From assembly GCF_040683095.1 (NCBI RefSeq), contig NZ_JBFBCI010000018.1, positions 67,047 to 131,046 on the forward strand: a stretch of 64,000 bases of DNA. Direction: 5' to 3'. Shown here piece after piece: positions 17,048-26,440 of the stretch; positions within the stretch are counted from its first letter, which is position 1; every line of letters starts with the position of its first letter. The translations under genes and the position numbers were made by a program. Below the pieces are notes generated by a model. The model saw only the letters and a list, made by a program, of their open reading frames with translations, did not search any database and was not told the origin of the DNA. The DNA comes from Sphaerisporangium sp040683095 (lineage in GTDB: Bacteria; Actinomycetota; Actinomycetes; Streptosporangiales; Streptosporangiaceae).

Positions 17048-17315
17048 GTCACCCTTTCAGGCAGTGGGCGGGGAGCGGCGGCGGACGTAAAAGGGCGTCG
17101 CCAGGGGGAAAAGTTTAGTGACTGTTCGCCTGGAGGATGCCATCCAGGGTTGACCCGAGATCGATTCGTCGCTTGGCGGGGTCAGATCACGTTTAACCCA
17201 TAGTTAGGTCTTTTACGAAGTTTGTCCACATTCTTAGATTCGCCGGGTCGTCATCCCGGGCGCCGGACGCCGGTGAGGTCGCATCGCGGTCCCCACACGT
17301 CTCTAGACTGAGCGG
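17048..17315. other. divergent promoter region between the lipid module and recO
   Basis: 268 bases with no supported gene. It is notably less GC-rich at 17180-17240 (GTTTAACCCATAGTTAGG; TCTTTTACGAAGTTTG), consistent with promoters for both directions. A start codon for recO (GTG 17316) lies at its right edge with no clear Shine-Dalgarno sequence. Confidence 0.5.
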
Positions 17316-18044
17316 GTGAACCTCTACCGCGACGAGGGCATCGTGCTGCGCACCCAGAAGCTGGGCGAGGCCGACCGCATCGTCACGGTCCTGACCAAGC
17401 GCATGGGCAAGGTCCGCGGGGTCGCCAAGGGCGTCCGGCGCACCATGTCCCGGTTCGGCGCGCGACTGGAGCCCTTCACCCACGTCGACGTCCAGTTTCA
17501 CACCGGGCGCTCCCTCGACGTGGTCACGCAGGTCGAGACGCTCAGGCCGTACGGCGAGGCGCTGGTCTCCGACTACCCGCGCTACACCGCGGGCACCGCC
17601 ATGCTGGAGACCGCCGACCGGCTGGTCATGGGCGAGAAGGAACCCGCGCTGCGGCAGTTCCTGCTGCTGGTCGGCGGGCTGCGCACCCTCGCTGACGGCG
17701 GCCACGAGGCCAGGCTCGTCCTCGACGCCTACTTCCTGCGCTCCCTGGCCGTCGCCGGGTACGCCCCGGCGCTCGACTCCTGCGCCCGCTGCTCGACCCC
17801 CGCGATCAGGGCCTTCGCCATCCCCGCCGGCGGCGTGGTCTGCGGCGGGTGCCGTCCGCCCGGCGCCGCCGTCCCCGCCGCCGAGACGATCGGCCTCATG
17901 ATCGCGCTCACGCGCGGAGACTGGGCGTCCGCCGATGCCTCCGAGCAGCGCCATCGCGCCGAATGCAGCGGCCTGGTCGCGGCTTACCTGCAATGGCACC
18001 TCGAACACGGAATACGCTCGCTACGACACGTCGAGCGCGTCTGA
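17316..18044 (+). CDS. recO: DNA repair protein RecO
   Basis: 242 aa. OB-fold start YRDEGIVLRTQKLGEADRIVTVLT, then GKVRGVAKGVRR, helical core, and a zinc-finger CX2C...CX2C (DSCARCSTP ... GVVCGGCRP). Loads RecA onto SSB-coated DNA with RecR in the RecF pathway. Followed by uppS after a 50-bp gap, the order common in actinobacteria. Confidence 0.95.
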   Translation: MNLYRDEGIVLRTQKLGEADRIVTVLTKRMGKVRGVAKGVRRTMSRFGARLEPFTHVDVQFHTGRSLDVVTQVETLRPYGEALVSDYPRYTAGTAMLETADRLVMGEKEPALRQFLLLVGGLRTLADGGHEARLVLDAYFLRSLAVAGYAPALDSCARCSTPAIRAFAIPAGGVVCGGCRPPGAAVPAAETIGLMIALTRGDWASADASEQRHRAECSGLVAAYLQWHLEHGIRSLRHVERV

Positions 18045-18094
18045 GACCGCCTGGTCGTCGGCGGCACTCCCGACACCTACAGGAGAAGCAGATC

Positions 18095-18868
18095 GTGAAC
18101 GTCCGCCCGCCCTCCCCTCACCCCTCAGGAGCCGTGCCCCCGAACATCCCGCGCGACCTGATCCCCCGCCACGTCGCCATCGTCATGGACGGCAACGGGC
18201 GCTGGGCCAAGTCCCGGGGGCTGCCGCGCACGGAAGGGCACCGGGCTGGGGAGGCGTCGCTGTTCGACGTGATCGAGGGGGCCATCGAGCTCGGCATCCC
18301 CAACCTGTCCGCCTACGCCTTCTCCACCGAGAACTGGCGGCGCTCGCCCGACGAGGTGCGGTTCCTCATGGGCTTCAACCGCGACGTGATCCGCAGGCGC
18401 AGGGACGAGCTGAACGCCATGGGCGTGCGGGTGCGCTGGGCCGGGCGGCCGGGGCGCCTGTGGAAGAGCGTCATCGGCGAGCTCGAGGAGGCCGAGCGGA
18501 TGACGCGGAACAACAGCACGCTGACCCTGCAGTTCTGCGTGAACTACGGCGGCAGGGCCGAGATCGTCGACGCCGCCGTCCGCCTCGCCGAGGACATCGC
18601 CGCCGGGCGCGTCAAGGCGTCCAAGGTCACCGAGCGCACCTTCGCCCGCTACCTGGACGAGCCGGAGATCCCCGACGTCGACCTCTTCGTGCGCTCCTCG
18701 GGCGAGCAGCGCACGTCCAACTTCCTGCTCTGGCAGTCCGCGTACGCCGAGATGGTCTTCCTCAACCAGCTCTGGCCCGACTTCGACCGCCGCGACCTGT
18801 GGCAGGCCTGCGAGATCTACGCCAAGCGCGACAGAAGGTACGGCGGCGCCGTCCCGAACCCGGTGTGA
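18095..18868 (+). CDS. uppS: isoprenyl transferase (cis-prenyl diphosphate synthase)
   Basis: 257 aa from GTG 18095, set by AGGAGA at 18081-18086. Catalytic HVAIVMDGNGRWAK with D32, SAYAFSTENWRRS, and the C-terminal RSSGEQRTSNFLLWQ followed by YAKRDRRYGG. Makes undecaprenyl or decaprenyl diphosphate carrier for cell-wall synthesis. Typical RTSGE is RSSGE here, a mild variation. Ends immediately next to the convergent CGNR gene. Confidence 0.95.
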   Translation: MNVRPPSPHPSGAVPPNIPRDLIPRHVAIVMDGNGRWAKSRGLPRTEGHRAGEASLFDVIEGAIELGIPNLSAYAFSTENWRRSPDEVRFLMGFNRDVIRRRRDELNAMGVRVRWAGRPGRLWKSVIGELEEAERMTRNNSTLTLQFCVNYGGRAEIVDAAVRLAEDIAAGRVKASKVTERTFARYLDEPEIPDVDLFVRSSGEQRTSNFLLWQSAYAEMVFLNQLWPDFDRRDLWQACEIYAKRDRRYGGAVPNPV

Positions 18869-19417
18869 TCAGGCGCGCCTGCGGGCCCGGTACGCGGCGA
18901 CGTGCATGCGGTTGCCGCAGGTGCGGCTGTCGCAGTAGACGCGGGAGCGGTTGCGGGACTCGTCCATGAACACCTTGTCGCAGTCCGGGGCGGCGCAGGT
19001 GCGCAGGCGCTCCCACTCGCCCTCGACGAGCAGGTGGGCCAGCGCGACCCCGAAGTCGGCCGCCAGGTGATCGGCCACCGAGGACCCCGGCGCGAAGTAG
19101 TGGACGTGCAGCGGGAAGCCGTCGTGCTCGGTGAGGTGGGCGGTGATCGGCGTGCGGTCCAGCAGGACGTTCAGCCGCTCGACGGCCACGGCGGCGTCGG
19201 GCGCGGCGAACAGCTCGTGGAAGGTGGCCCGCAGGGCGCGCACCTGCGCGAGGTCGGCCGCCCCGACGCTCTCGATGCCGCTCACCCGGTGACGCCGCAG
19301 ATAGGCCTCCAGCTCGGCGATGTCGGTGAGCCAGTCGGGGCCGCCGGTCTCGGGCGCGGAGTTGATGAGGTCGGCGACGGCCGCGAGCGAGAGCAGCATG
19401 TCATGGCTCAACGGCAT
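18869..19417 (-). CDS. CGNR zinc-finger / ABATE-domain protein
   Basis: 182 aa. N-terminal ABATE-like region with DLINSAPETGGPDWLTD, and the C-terminal zinc finger TCAAPDCDKVFMDESRNRSRVYC ending in CGNRMHVAAYRARRR, which names the family. Probably a DNA-binding regulator of stress response; targets unknown. Its stop is directly adjacent to that of uppS. Confidence 0.85.
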   Translation of the reverse strand: MPLSHDMLLSLAAVADLINSAPETGGPDWLTDIAELEAYLRRHRVSGIESVGAADLAQVRALRATFHELFAAPDAAVAVERLNVLLDRTPITAHLTEHDGFPLHVHYFAPGSSVADHLAADFGVALAHLLVEGEWERLRTCAAPDCDKVFMDESRNRSRVYCDSRTCGNRMHVAAYRARRRA

Positions 19418-19565
19418 GTGCTTCCCCTAGGACGGGCGCGGACAGGCACGGACGGGGCGCGGACGGGCCGCGCGCGGGGCTGGGCCGCTTGCGAGGCACG
19501 GCCGGGCCGCCCTCCGGATTCCCCTTCCCGGAAGGGTATCCCGTCGTCCCGCCCCCGGGAGGCGA

Positions 19566-19991
19566 TCAGCCCGCCGAGGCGATCGACGCGCAGGACCCGC
19601 AGGTGCCGAAGACCTCGACGGTGTGCGTGATCGCTGTGAAGCCGTGCTCGGCGCCCACGGCCTCCGCCCACCGCTCGACGGCGGGCCCGGCGACCTCCAC
19701 CGTGCGCCCGCAGCGGCGGCAGACCAGGTGATGGTGGTGGGTGCCGGTGGCGCAGGCCCGGTAGACCGACTCGCCGTCGTCGGTGCGCAGCACGTCGACC
19801 TGGCCCGCGTCGGCCAGCGACTGCAGCGCGCGGTACACGGTGGTGAGGCCGATCTTCGCCCCGTCTGCGCGCAACTCGGCGTAGATGTCCTGCGCGCTGC
19901 GGAAACCCTCGCTCCGGACGAGGATCTCGCGTACGGCTTCACGACGGCTCGTCAAAGGCTGGGCTCCTTCGCACGGCGTGGGCGTGGTCAC
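19566..19991 (-). CDS. zur: Fur-family zinc uptake regulator Zur
   Basis: 141 aa. Winged helix with AQDIYAELRADGAKIGLTTVYRALQSLADAGQVDVLR, then the metal site HHHHLVCRRCGRTVEV and a second structural CGSC pair near the C-terminus. Last gene of the znuA-znuC-znuB-zur operon, coupled to znuB by ATGA. A Zur-box promoter sits ahead of znuA, so Zur represses its own operon when zinc is replete. Confidence 0.92.
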   Translation of the reverse strand: MTTPTPCEGAQPLTSRREAVREILVRSEGFRSAQDIYAELRADGAKIGLTTVYRALQSLADAGQVDVLRTDDGESVYRACATGTHHHHLVCRRCGRTVEVAGPAVERWAEAVGAEHGFTAITHTVEVFGTCGSCASIASAG

Positions 19992-20821
19992 GGGCCGGCC
20001 TCCCGAGCGCGGCCCCGCCGTACGAATCTACCCACGCCCAGGGCGAGGACGAACCCGCCGAGCGCCAGAAGGACGATCGCCGCCCCCGGCGCCACGCCCG
20101 CGTAGAACGCGGACGTGAGCCCGCCGACCGTCGCCGCCACGCCGAGGCCCATCGCGAGCAGCATGGTGGTCACGAAGCCGCGGGTGACCTGCTGGCTGGT
20201 CGCCACCGGCACCACCATCAGGGCACTGACGAGCAGCAGCCCGACCACCCGCATGGCGATCACGACGGTCAGCGCGGCGGTCACGGCGATGAGCAGGCTG
20301 AGGAAGCGCACCGGCAGTCCGTTGACCCGCGCGACCTCCTCGTCCTGGCACAGCACGAACAGCTCGCGGCCGAAGACCGCCACCACGCCGAGCACGAACA
20401 GGGCCAGCACGGCGATCACCCACACGTCCTGGGCGCTCACGCTGCTGATCGAGCCGAACAGGTAGGAGGTCAGCGTGGAGTTGCTGCCGCCGGGGGCGAG
20501 GCCGATGAGCAGCACGCCGCCCGCGATGCCGCCGTAGAACAGCAGCGCCAGCGCGACGTCGCCCGTCGTACGGCCCCGCGCGCGGACCAGCTCGATCGCG
20601 ACGGCCCCGACGACCGCCACCACGACGGCGGTGAGCACAGGGGCGGTGCCGGTGAGGAAGCCGAGGGCCACACCGGTGAGGGCGACGTGGCCGATGCCGT
20701 CGCCGAGCAGGGCCAGGCGCCGCTGGACGATGAACGTGCCGACGGCGGGCGCGGACAGGCCGACGAGCAGCGCGGCGATCAGCGCCCGCCACATGAAGTC
20801 GTACTGGAGCATCTCGATCAT
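19988..20821 (-). CDS. znuB: zinc ABC transporter permease
   Basis: 277 aa, family length, with about eight hydrophobic segments; ABC-3 permease motif around LLGDGIGHVALTGVALGF and ARVNGLPVRFLSLLIAVTAALTVV. ATGA overlaps join it to znuC upstream and zur downstream. Forms the membrane channel for Zn(II) import with ZnuA and ZnuC. Confidence 0.93.
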   Translation of the reverse strand: MIEMLQYDFMWRALIAALLVGLSAPAVGTFIVQRRLALLGDGIGHVALTGVALGFLTGTAPVLTAVVVAVVGAVAIELVRARGRTTGDVALALLFYGGIAGGVLLIGLAPGGSNSTLTSYLFGSISSVSAQDVWVIAVLALFVLGVVAVFGRELFVLCQDEEVARVNGLPVRFLSLLIAVTAALTVVIAMRVVGLLLVSALMVVPVATSQQVTRGFVTTMLLAMGLGVAATVGGLTSAFYAGVAPGAAIVLLALGGFVLALGVGRFVRRGRAREAGP

Positions 20822-21630
20822 CGCGCGGACCCCGGCGACCCCTCGTAGGCGTGGGGGTGCTGGTGGCAGTCGGGCGGGGGCGCGCCGTCCTGGGCGACCA
20901 GCCCGTCGCGCAGGACCACCGCGCGGGTGATCAGCGGCGCCATCGGGCCGAGCTCGTGCGCCACCAGCAGCACCGTCTTGCCCTGCTCTACCAGCGTGGC
21001 GAGGGTGGCCGCCAGGTGACGCTGGCTCTCGGCGTCGACGCCCGCCGTCGGCTCGTCCATGACGAACGTGTCCGGGTCGCCGGCGAGGGCGCGGGCGATC
21101 AGCACCCGCTGCTGCTGGCCGCCCGACAGCCACCCGACGGGATCGCCCGCGCGGGAGGTGAGGCCCACCGCGTCCAGGGCCCGCGCGACGGCGGCGCGGT
21201 CGGCGGACCCGGCGCGGCGCAGGCGGCTCTGGCGGGCGACCCGCCCGGACGCGACGACCTCACGGACGGTCGCGGGCACGCCCCCGCCGACCGAGAGGCG
21301 CTGCGGGACGTAGCCGATGCGCCACCAGTCGCGGAACCGGGCCGGCGGCACGCCGTACAGCTCGGTGGAGCCGCCCGAGAGCGGGGCCAGGCCGAGCAGG
21401 GCGCGGATCAGCGTGGACTTGCCGGAGCCGTTGGCCCCGAGCACGGCGACGACCTCGCCGGTGGTCACGCGCAGGTCGATGCCCCGCAGCACGGGACGGC
21501 CGTCTAGCGCGACCCGGCCCTGGGCCATGGCGAACGCGGCCGAGGTGGCCGCCTGCCGCGGCGCCACGCCGGTGGCCTGCGCTGATCGGGCCTGCGTTGA
21601 TCGGGCCTGTGCTGATCGGGTCATGGGCAT
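20818..21630 (-). CDS. znuC: zinc ABC transporter ATP-binding protein
   Basis: 270 aa. Walker A GANGSGKST, Q-loop YVPQRLS, signature WLSGGQQQR, Walker B FVMDEPTAGVD, switch His in VAHELG. The first about 30 residues are a low-complexity tail encoded by a 15-bp repeat (RSAQA/RSTQA) and may not be essential; a later start near AFAMAQGRVALDG is possible. Overlaps znuA by 10 bp and znuB by 4 bp. Confidence 0.93.
   Translation of the reverse strand: MPMTRSAQARSTQARSAQATGVAPRQAATSAAFAMAQGRVALDGRPVLRGIDLRVTTGEVVAVLGANGSGKSTLIRALLGLAPLSGGSTELYGVPPARFRDWWRIGYVPQRLSVGGGVPATVREVVASGRVARQSRLRRAGSADRAAVARALDAVGLTSRAGDPVGWLSGGQQQRVLIARALAGDPDTFVMDEPTAGVDAESQRHLAATLATLVEQGKTVLLVAHELGPMAPLITRAVVLRDGLVAQDGAPPPDCHQHPHAYEGSPGSAR
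21575..21619. repeat. three 15-bp tandem repeats inside the znuC 5' end
   Basis: Units GCCTGCGCTGATCGG (21575-21589), GCCTGCGTTGATCGG (21590-21604) and GCCTGTGCTGATCGG (21605-21619). In frame, each adds five residues to the N-terminus of ZnuC. Such in-frame repeats can gain or lose copies by slippage. Confidence 0.85.
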
Positions 21631-22586
21631 CCAAGTGCGGTGCGGAGCGCGGAGAGGTTGGCGCGCGCGGCGGACAGGTAGTCACCCCCGGAGGGACGGC
21701 TCTCGATCGGGTCGAGGACCGCGACCTTCGCCCCGACCTCGCCGGCGAGGACCTCGGCGACCTTGGGGCTGACGAGCTCTTCGGTGAAGATGGTAGTCAC
21801 CCCTTCCCGGCGGGCGGTCCCGGCCACCTCGGCGAGCCGGGCGGGGGAGGGCTCGGCGTCCGGGTCGATGCCGCTGATGCCGACCTGCTTGAGCTTGTAG
21901 CGGTCCGCGAGGTAGCCGAAGGCGGTGTGGCTGGTCACCAGGGTGCGGTTCCTGCACCCGGCTAGGGACCGCTGGAACTCGGCGTCCAGCGCGGCAAGGT
22001 CACCGGCCGCCGCGGTGGCCCGTGAGGCGTACGCCGCGGCGTGGGCGCCGTCGGCCCGGCCGAGCCGCTCGCCGAGCTTGGTCACGGCGGTGGCGAGGCG
22101 CGCCGGGTCGAGCCAGACGTGCGGGTCGTAGTCGTGCCGCTCCCCGGACTCCTCGGCGCGCTGCCCGGCGGTGGCCGAGATCGTGGTGATCACGGAGGCG
22201 ACGTCGAACGCCTTGTCCGCGGCGTGCTCCTGGACGGCCTCGTCGACCGCGGGCTGGACCCCTTTGATGTAGACGACGAGGTCGGCGTTCTCGATGTCGG
22301 CGATCTGGCGCGGCGTCAGCTCAAGGTCGTGCGGCTCGACGCCGGGCTGGGTGAGCCCGGTGACCCGCGCGTCCGGCCCGCCGACCCGGGTGGAGATCCA
22401 TTCCAGCGGATAGAACGCGGCGAGGACCGTGGGCCTGCCTCCCGACTCCTCCGCCGAGGCGGTCACGCCCCCGGAGCACGCCGCCGTGGCGAGGAGCGCG
22501 CCGGCGCCGGCGATCGCGGCGGCCCGGCGGAGGCGCGTGGGACGTTGGGGGCGGCGGTATTCGGACGAAAAGGGCGACACGTTCAC
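21621..22586 (-). CDS. znuA: zinc-binding lipoprotein ZnuA
   Basis: 321 aa from GTG 22586. Signal with lipobox LLATAAC, then cluster A-1 solute-binding fold with metal-ligand regions VEPHDLELTPRQ, DYDPHVWLDP, TSHTAFGYL and the DPDAEPSP loop. Captures Zn(II) outside the membrane for ZnuBC. The -10 hexamer predicts transcription starting at the second GTG (22580), so the true start may be two codons later on a leaderless mRNA. First gene of the operon. Confidence 0.92.
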   Translation of the reverse strand: MNVSPFSSEYRRPQRPTRLRRAAAIAGAGALLATAACSGGVTASAEESGGRPTVLAAFYPLEWISTRVGGPDARVTGLTQPGVEPHDLELTPRQIADIENADLVVYIKGVQPAVDEAVQEHAADKAFDVASVITTISATAGQRAEESGERHDYDPHVWLDPARLATAVTKLGERLGRADGAHAAAYASRATAAAGDLAALDAEFQRSLAGCRNRTLVTSHTAFGYLADRYKLKQVGISGIDPDAEPSPARLAEVAGTARREGVTTIFTEELVSPKVAEVLAGEVGAKVAVLDPIESRPSGGDYLSAARANLSALRTALGCP

Positions 22587-22587
22587 G

Positions 22588-22617
22588 AGTATGCTTCAGA
22601 ATGAAAACCGTTGTCAA
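22588..22617 (-). promoter_or_regulatory. znuA promoter with overlapping Zur box
   Basis: On the minus strand a perfect -35 TTGACA (22617-22612), an 18-bp spacer and a -10 CATACT (22593-22588). A 15-bp near-palindrome TGACAACGGTTTTCA (22616-22602; 6 of 7 arm pairs) covers the -35 element and resembles the actinobacterial Zur box. Repression by Zur would block polymerase directly. The start codon lies 1-7 nt past the -10 region, implying a leaderless message. Confidence 0.75.
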
Positions 22618-22651
22618 AATCGCCTGTCGCACCCGAAAACCCCCGCGGGGG

Positions 22652-23110
22652 CTAAAAAATCAGTCCGAATCGTTCTGCGGCCAGCAGAACCAGGAAAGTC
22701 GCGAGCGCCACCCGCAGGAATCTGGCCCAAGGCCCCAGCGACGGCCAGGACATGTACGCGAGCCAGGCCACGAAGCCGAGCACCGGCAGCGCGGCGATCC
22801 CGCCCCGCCAGTCGGGCACGGCGAGGGCCACCAGCAGCAGCACGACGAGGACCACGGGGAGGATCCAGCGCGGCAGCCCGTACAGGTAGACCAGCGGGGC
22901 GGCGCTCTTCAACTCGACCGCGCGGCGCACGCCCGTGGCGCCCGGCGTGAGGAAGTGCTCGCCGCGCGGCAGGGGCCTCGGCGCCGGACGGCCCTGGCCG
23001 CCCTTCGCGCCGCCGGCCGGCCGGCGGGCGAGCGGGTGCGCCGGGACGGAGCGTCGCGGCGAGCCTGAGGAGGACGCCGAGGAGTCGGCGGGCTGGTGCT
23101 TGTCGGCCAC
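22652..23110 (-). CDS. DUF6703 small membrane protein
   Basis: 152 aa from GTG 23110. A Pro/Arg/Ser-rich soluble N-terminus (about 1-75), then two or three hydrophobic segments (YGLPRWILPVVLVVLLLVALAV; GIAALPVLGFVAWLAY; FLRVALATFLVLLAA). Conserved actinobacterial family, function unknown; the location between znuA and the next genes is not informative because it has its own promoter direction. Confidence 0.72.
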   Translation of the reverse strand: MADKHQPADSSASSSGSPRRSVPAHPLARRPAGGAKGGQGRPAPRPLPRGEHFLTPGATGVRRAVELKSAAPLVYLYGLPRWILPVVLVVLLLVALAVPDWRGGIAALPVLGFVAWLAYMSWPSLGPWARFLRVALATFLVLLAAERFGLIF

Positions 23111-23174
23111 GGTTCGAGCCTAACGGGGTCGGGCCCCGCCAGGGCACCCCATGGGTGCTGGCATGCTGAACGGC

Positions 23175-23456
23175 ATGTTCGCGGTCATCAGGTACTCGGT
23201 CCCGCAGGCGCGCGCCGAGGAATTCGCGCTCAGCGCCAGTTCCATATTGGACGTCCTGGCCGCGCAGGCCGGCTATCGCGGCGGGCACATCGGCAGGTCG
23301 GTGGACGAGCCCAACCTGTGGGCGGTGGTCAGCGAGTGGGACGGCGCGGGCTTCTACCGGCGCGCCCTGTCGGCGGCGCGCATGCAGATGTACCCGACGA
23401 TGAGCCTGATGATCAACGAGCCGAGCGCCTTCGAGATCCTGGTCAGCAACCCCTGA
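23175..23456 (+). CDS. small antibiotic-biosynthesis-monooxygenase-like (ABM) protein
   Basis: 93 aa from ATG 23175; two in-frame ATGs at 23151 and 23163 would add 8 or 4 residues. Alternating beta pattern FAVIRYSVPQARAEEFALSAS ... LWAVVSEWDGAGFYRRAL resembles dimeric alpha-beta barrel ABM proteins. No catalytic function can be deduced, and there is no clear operon partner. Confidence 0.7.
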   Translation: MFAVIRYSVPQARAEEFALSASSILDVLAAQAGYRGGHIGRSVDEPNLWAVVSEWDGAGFYRRALSAARMQMYPTMSLMINEPSAFEILVSNP

Positions 23457-23463
23457 CCTGCCC

Positions 23464-23790
23464 GGACCGCCTAAAAGGGCGCCCCGAACACGCCGAGCAG
23501 AGCGAGGCCATGGGCACTGTTCGGGGCGCGGCGGTGTTCTGGAGGAGGAGGGAGGAAGGGTGAGGAACGAGCCCTTCCGAGTGACGACGGAAGAACGCCG
23601 CCTAAAGTGTGCCCCGAACCGCCGTGCCGGAGGCGCGGCAATAGGCACCGGGCGCGGCGGTGTTCTGGAGCAGGAGGGAGGAAGGGTGAGGAACGAGCCC
23701 TTTCGAGTGACGACGGAAGAACATCGCCTCCGGGCGCCCCGGACCGCCGTGCCGGAGGCGCGGCCATGGGCACTGTCGCGTCCCGGATTC
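23464..23790. repeat. 126-bp tandem repeat, about 2.5 copies, ahead of glyS
   Basis: Two full units begin at 23525 and 23651 with GGCGCGGCGGTGTTCTGGAG and share the stretch from AGGAGGGAGGAAGGG to GACGACGGAAGAAC, then a GCCCCG-rich tail; a partial tail copy precedes (from about 23464). Each unit contains an inverted repeat GGAAGGG ... CCCTTCC (one mismatch in copy two). No gene is supported inside. It fills nearly all of the gap before glyS. Confidence 0.85.
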
Positions 23791-23874
23791 CCCTAAGCTT
23801 GGTGTGATCGAGCAGGTGACGCGCCCTGCGATCGTTCGACCCAACCCCGACCGCCAGCCGGATGGAGATTCTTG

Positions 23875-25263
<1,389 letters not shown>

Positions 25264-25278
25264 GGGCGGCGATCGCCC

Positions 25279-25318
25279 GCGGGCGCCCGTGCCGGCACCA
25301 AGTGCCGCGGGCGCCCGC
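25279..25318 (+). terminator. glyS terminator hairpin
   Basis: GCGGGCGCCCG (25279-25289) pairs perfectly with CGGGCGCCCGC (25308-25318), and an inner GGCAC/GTGCC stem (25294-25298, 25302-25306) extends it. It starts 16 bp after the glyS stop. Confidence 0.75.
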
Positions 25319-25348
25319 GCCGTTTCACCGACCGGCGCCGAGGCGCCC

Positions 25349-25498
25349 CTACGGGCAGGTGCGTCCGTCCGCGGCCGCCGTGCACTGGACACCCGGCTCG
25401 CGGTCCCCGAGGCCGTCGGCCAGGTCCGGTACGGCCGCTCCCAGAGACAGCACGGCCCACAGTACGAGCGCCGGCCGTCTGCCGCGCCGCATCCTCAT
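25349..25498 (-). CDS. 49-aa secreted Cys-containing peptide
   Basis: Starts MRMRRGRRPALVLWAV: a basic n-region, a hydrophobic core (ALVLWAVLSLGAAV) and a probable cleavage after it, leaving a mature acidic tail with two cysteines (QC ... TCP) that could form one disulfide. GAGGGGG lies 6 nt before ATG 25498. Convergent with glyS. No known family is recognised. The signal, RBS and base composition support a real gene, but it is short. Confidence 0.55.
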   Translation of the reverse strand: MRMRRGRRPALVLWAVLSLGAAVPDLADGLGDREPGVQCTAAADGRTCP

Positions 25499-25583
25499 GG
25501 CATCCCCCTCGGTCCCCTCAGCTGAAAGCTAGCGAGCCGGACCGTGGGGGAATATTTTCTCGAAAGTTGTGGAACGACTCCGT

Positions 25584-25624
25584 GATATCGCGCGATATCG
25601 TCGTCCGCATATCGAGGGATATGC
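25584..25624. promoter_or_regulatory. two adjacent ATATCG palindromes in an AT-rich promoter region
   Basis: GATATCGCGCGATATC (25584-25599) is a perfect 16-bp palindrome; GCATATCGAGGGATATGC (25607-25624) is a perfect 7-4-7 inverted repeat. Centres are 24 bp apart and share the ATATCG half-site. They lie between the divergent secreted-peptide gene (minus) and the DUF6461 gene (plus), in a 200-bp AT-rich tract unusual for this genome. Probable operator or nucleoid-protein sites; regulator unknown. Confidence 0.6.
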
Positions 25625-25846
25625 CCGTTGTATCCCGCTTGGTAATGGCAGCGGGTTGCTGTTACTCAGATAGCCGAATGACTGATTTATCTACTTATGT
25701 GGTGAACTGACGCGCACGACACCGACATCGCGAAGTCACGGTGATTCCATGGGCTCTTCATGGCCCGGCCATCGGTGAGGTCGAAGATTATCGGTCGGCT
25801 CGGCCGATTCTCGGCCCGGCTCACTCCAGGACATCCGGGAGATCAC

Positions 25847-26425
25847 GTGAGCGGTGTCACCTTGGACGAATACGACTGGTTCTCCACCAGCGACCTCGGC
25901 TTCTGCTTCACCTTCGTGCGCGGTCTCACGCCCGAGGAGGCCTTCCAGCGCATCGGCGTCGAGTTGCTGACCGACGAGAACGAGGACGACGAGGACGTCC
26001 TCGGGGGAGTGCTCCGCGCGGAGTCCGCCGACGGGGGCGCCCTGCTGATCGAGGAGAACGGGTACGCGGGCACGATGGACGAGCTGCTGCGGCCGCTGTC
26101 GGCGGGCACCGCCGTGGCCAGCGTCTTCCGCAACGGCGAGTTCGACCAGACCTTCGTGTACTACGAGGACGGCAGGGAGATCCTGGGCTTCGACCCCCAG
26201 TTCCCCGGCGACTCGCGCTCCGGCGCCGAGCCCGACCGGCACCTCGGGGACATGCGCGACCTCGGGCTGGTCGCCGAGGACGGCGAGGACGGGCCGGACG
26301 CGGGTGTCGAGGCGGCCCTGGCGCTGGCCGAGCGCCTCACCGGCGTCCGCGCCACGCCCGACGAGCTCGAGGGATCCGGCGGCCTGGGCCGCATCGGCCT
26401 GAAGGGCATCCTGCCCGACTACTGA
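25847..26425 (+). CDS. DUF6461 family protein
   Basis: 192 aa from GTG 25847 (GGGAGA upstream); the open frame extends further up but lacks similarity-like composition. Acidic. Segments DYDWFSTSDLGFCFTFVRGLTPEEAFQRIG and LLIEENGYAGTMDELLRPLSAGTAVASVFR are typical of DUF6461, a Streptomyces-type family of unknown function that often sits alone. Possibly controlled by the ATATCG palindromes upstream. Confidence 0.78.
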   Translation: MSGVTLDEYDWFSTSDLGFCFTFVRGLTPEEAFQRIGVELLTDENEDDEDVLGGVLRAESADGGALLIEENGYAGTMDELLRPLSAGTAVASVFRNGEFDQTFVYYEDGREILGFDPQFPGDSRSGAEPDRHLGDMRDLGLVAEDGEDGPDAGVEAALALAERLTGVRATPDELEGSGGLGRIGLKGILPDY

Positions 26426-26440
26426 TCGCCGCCGGCCTGG

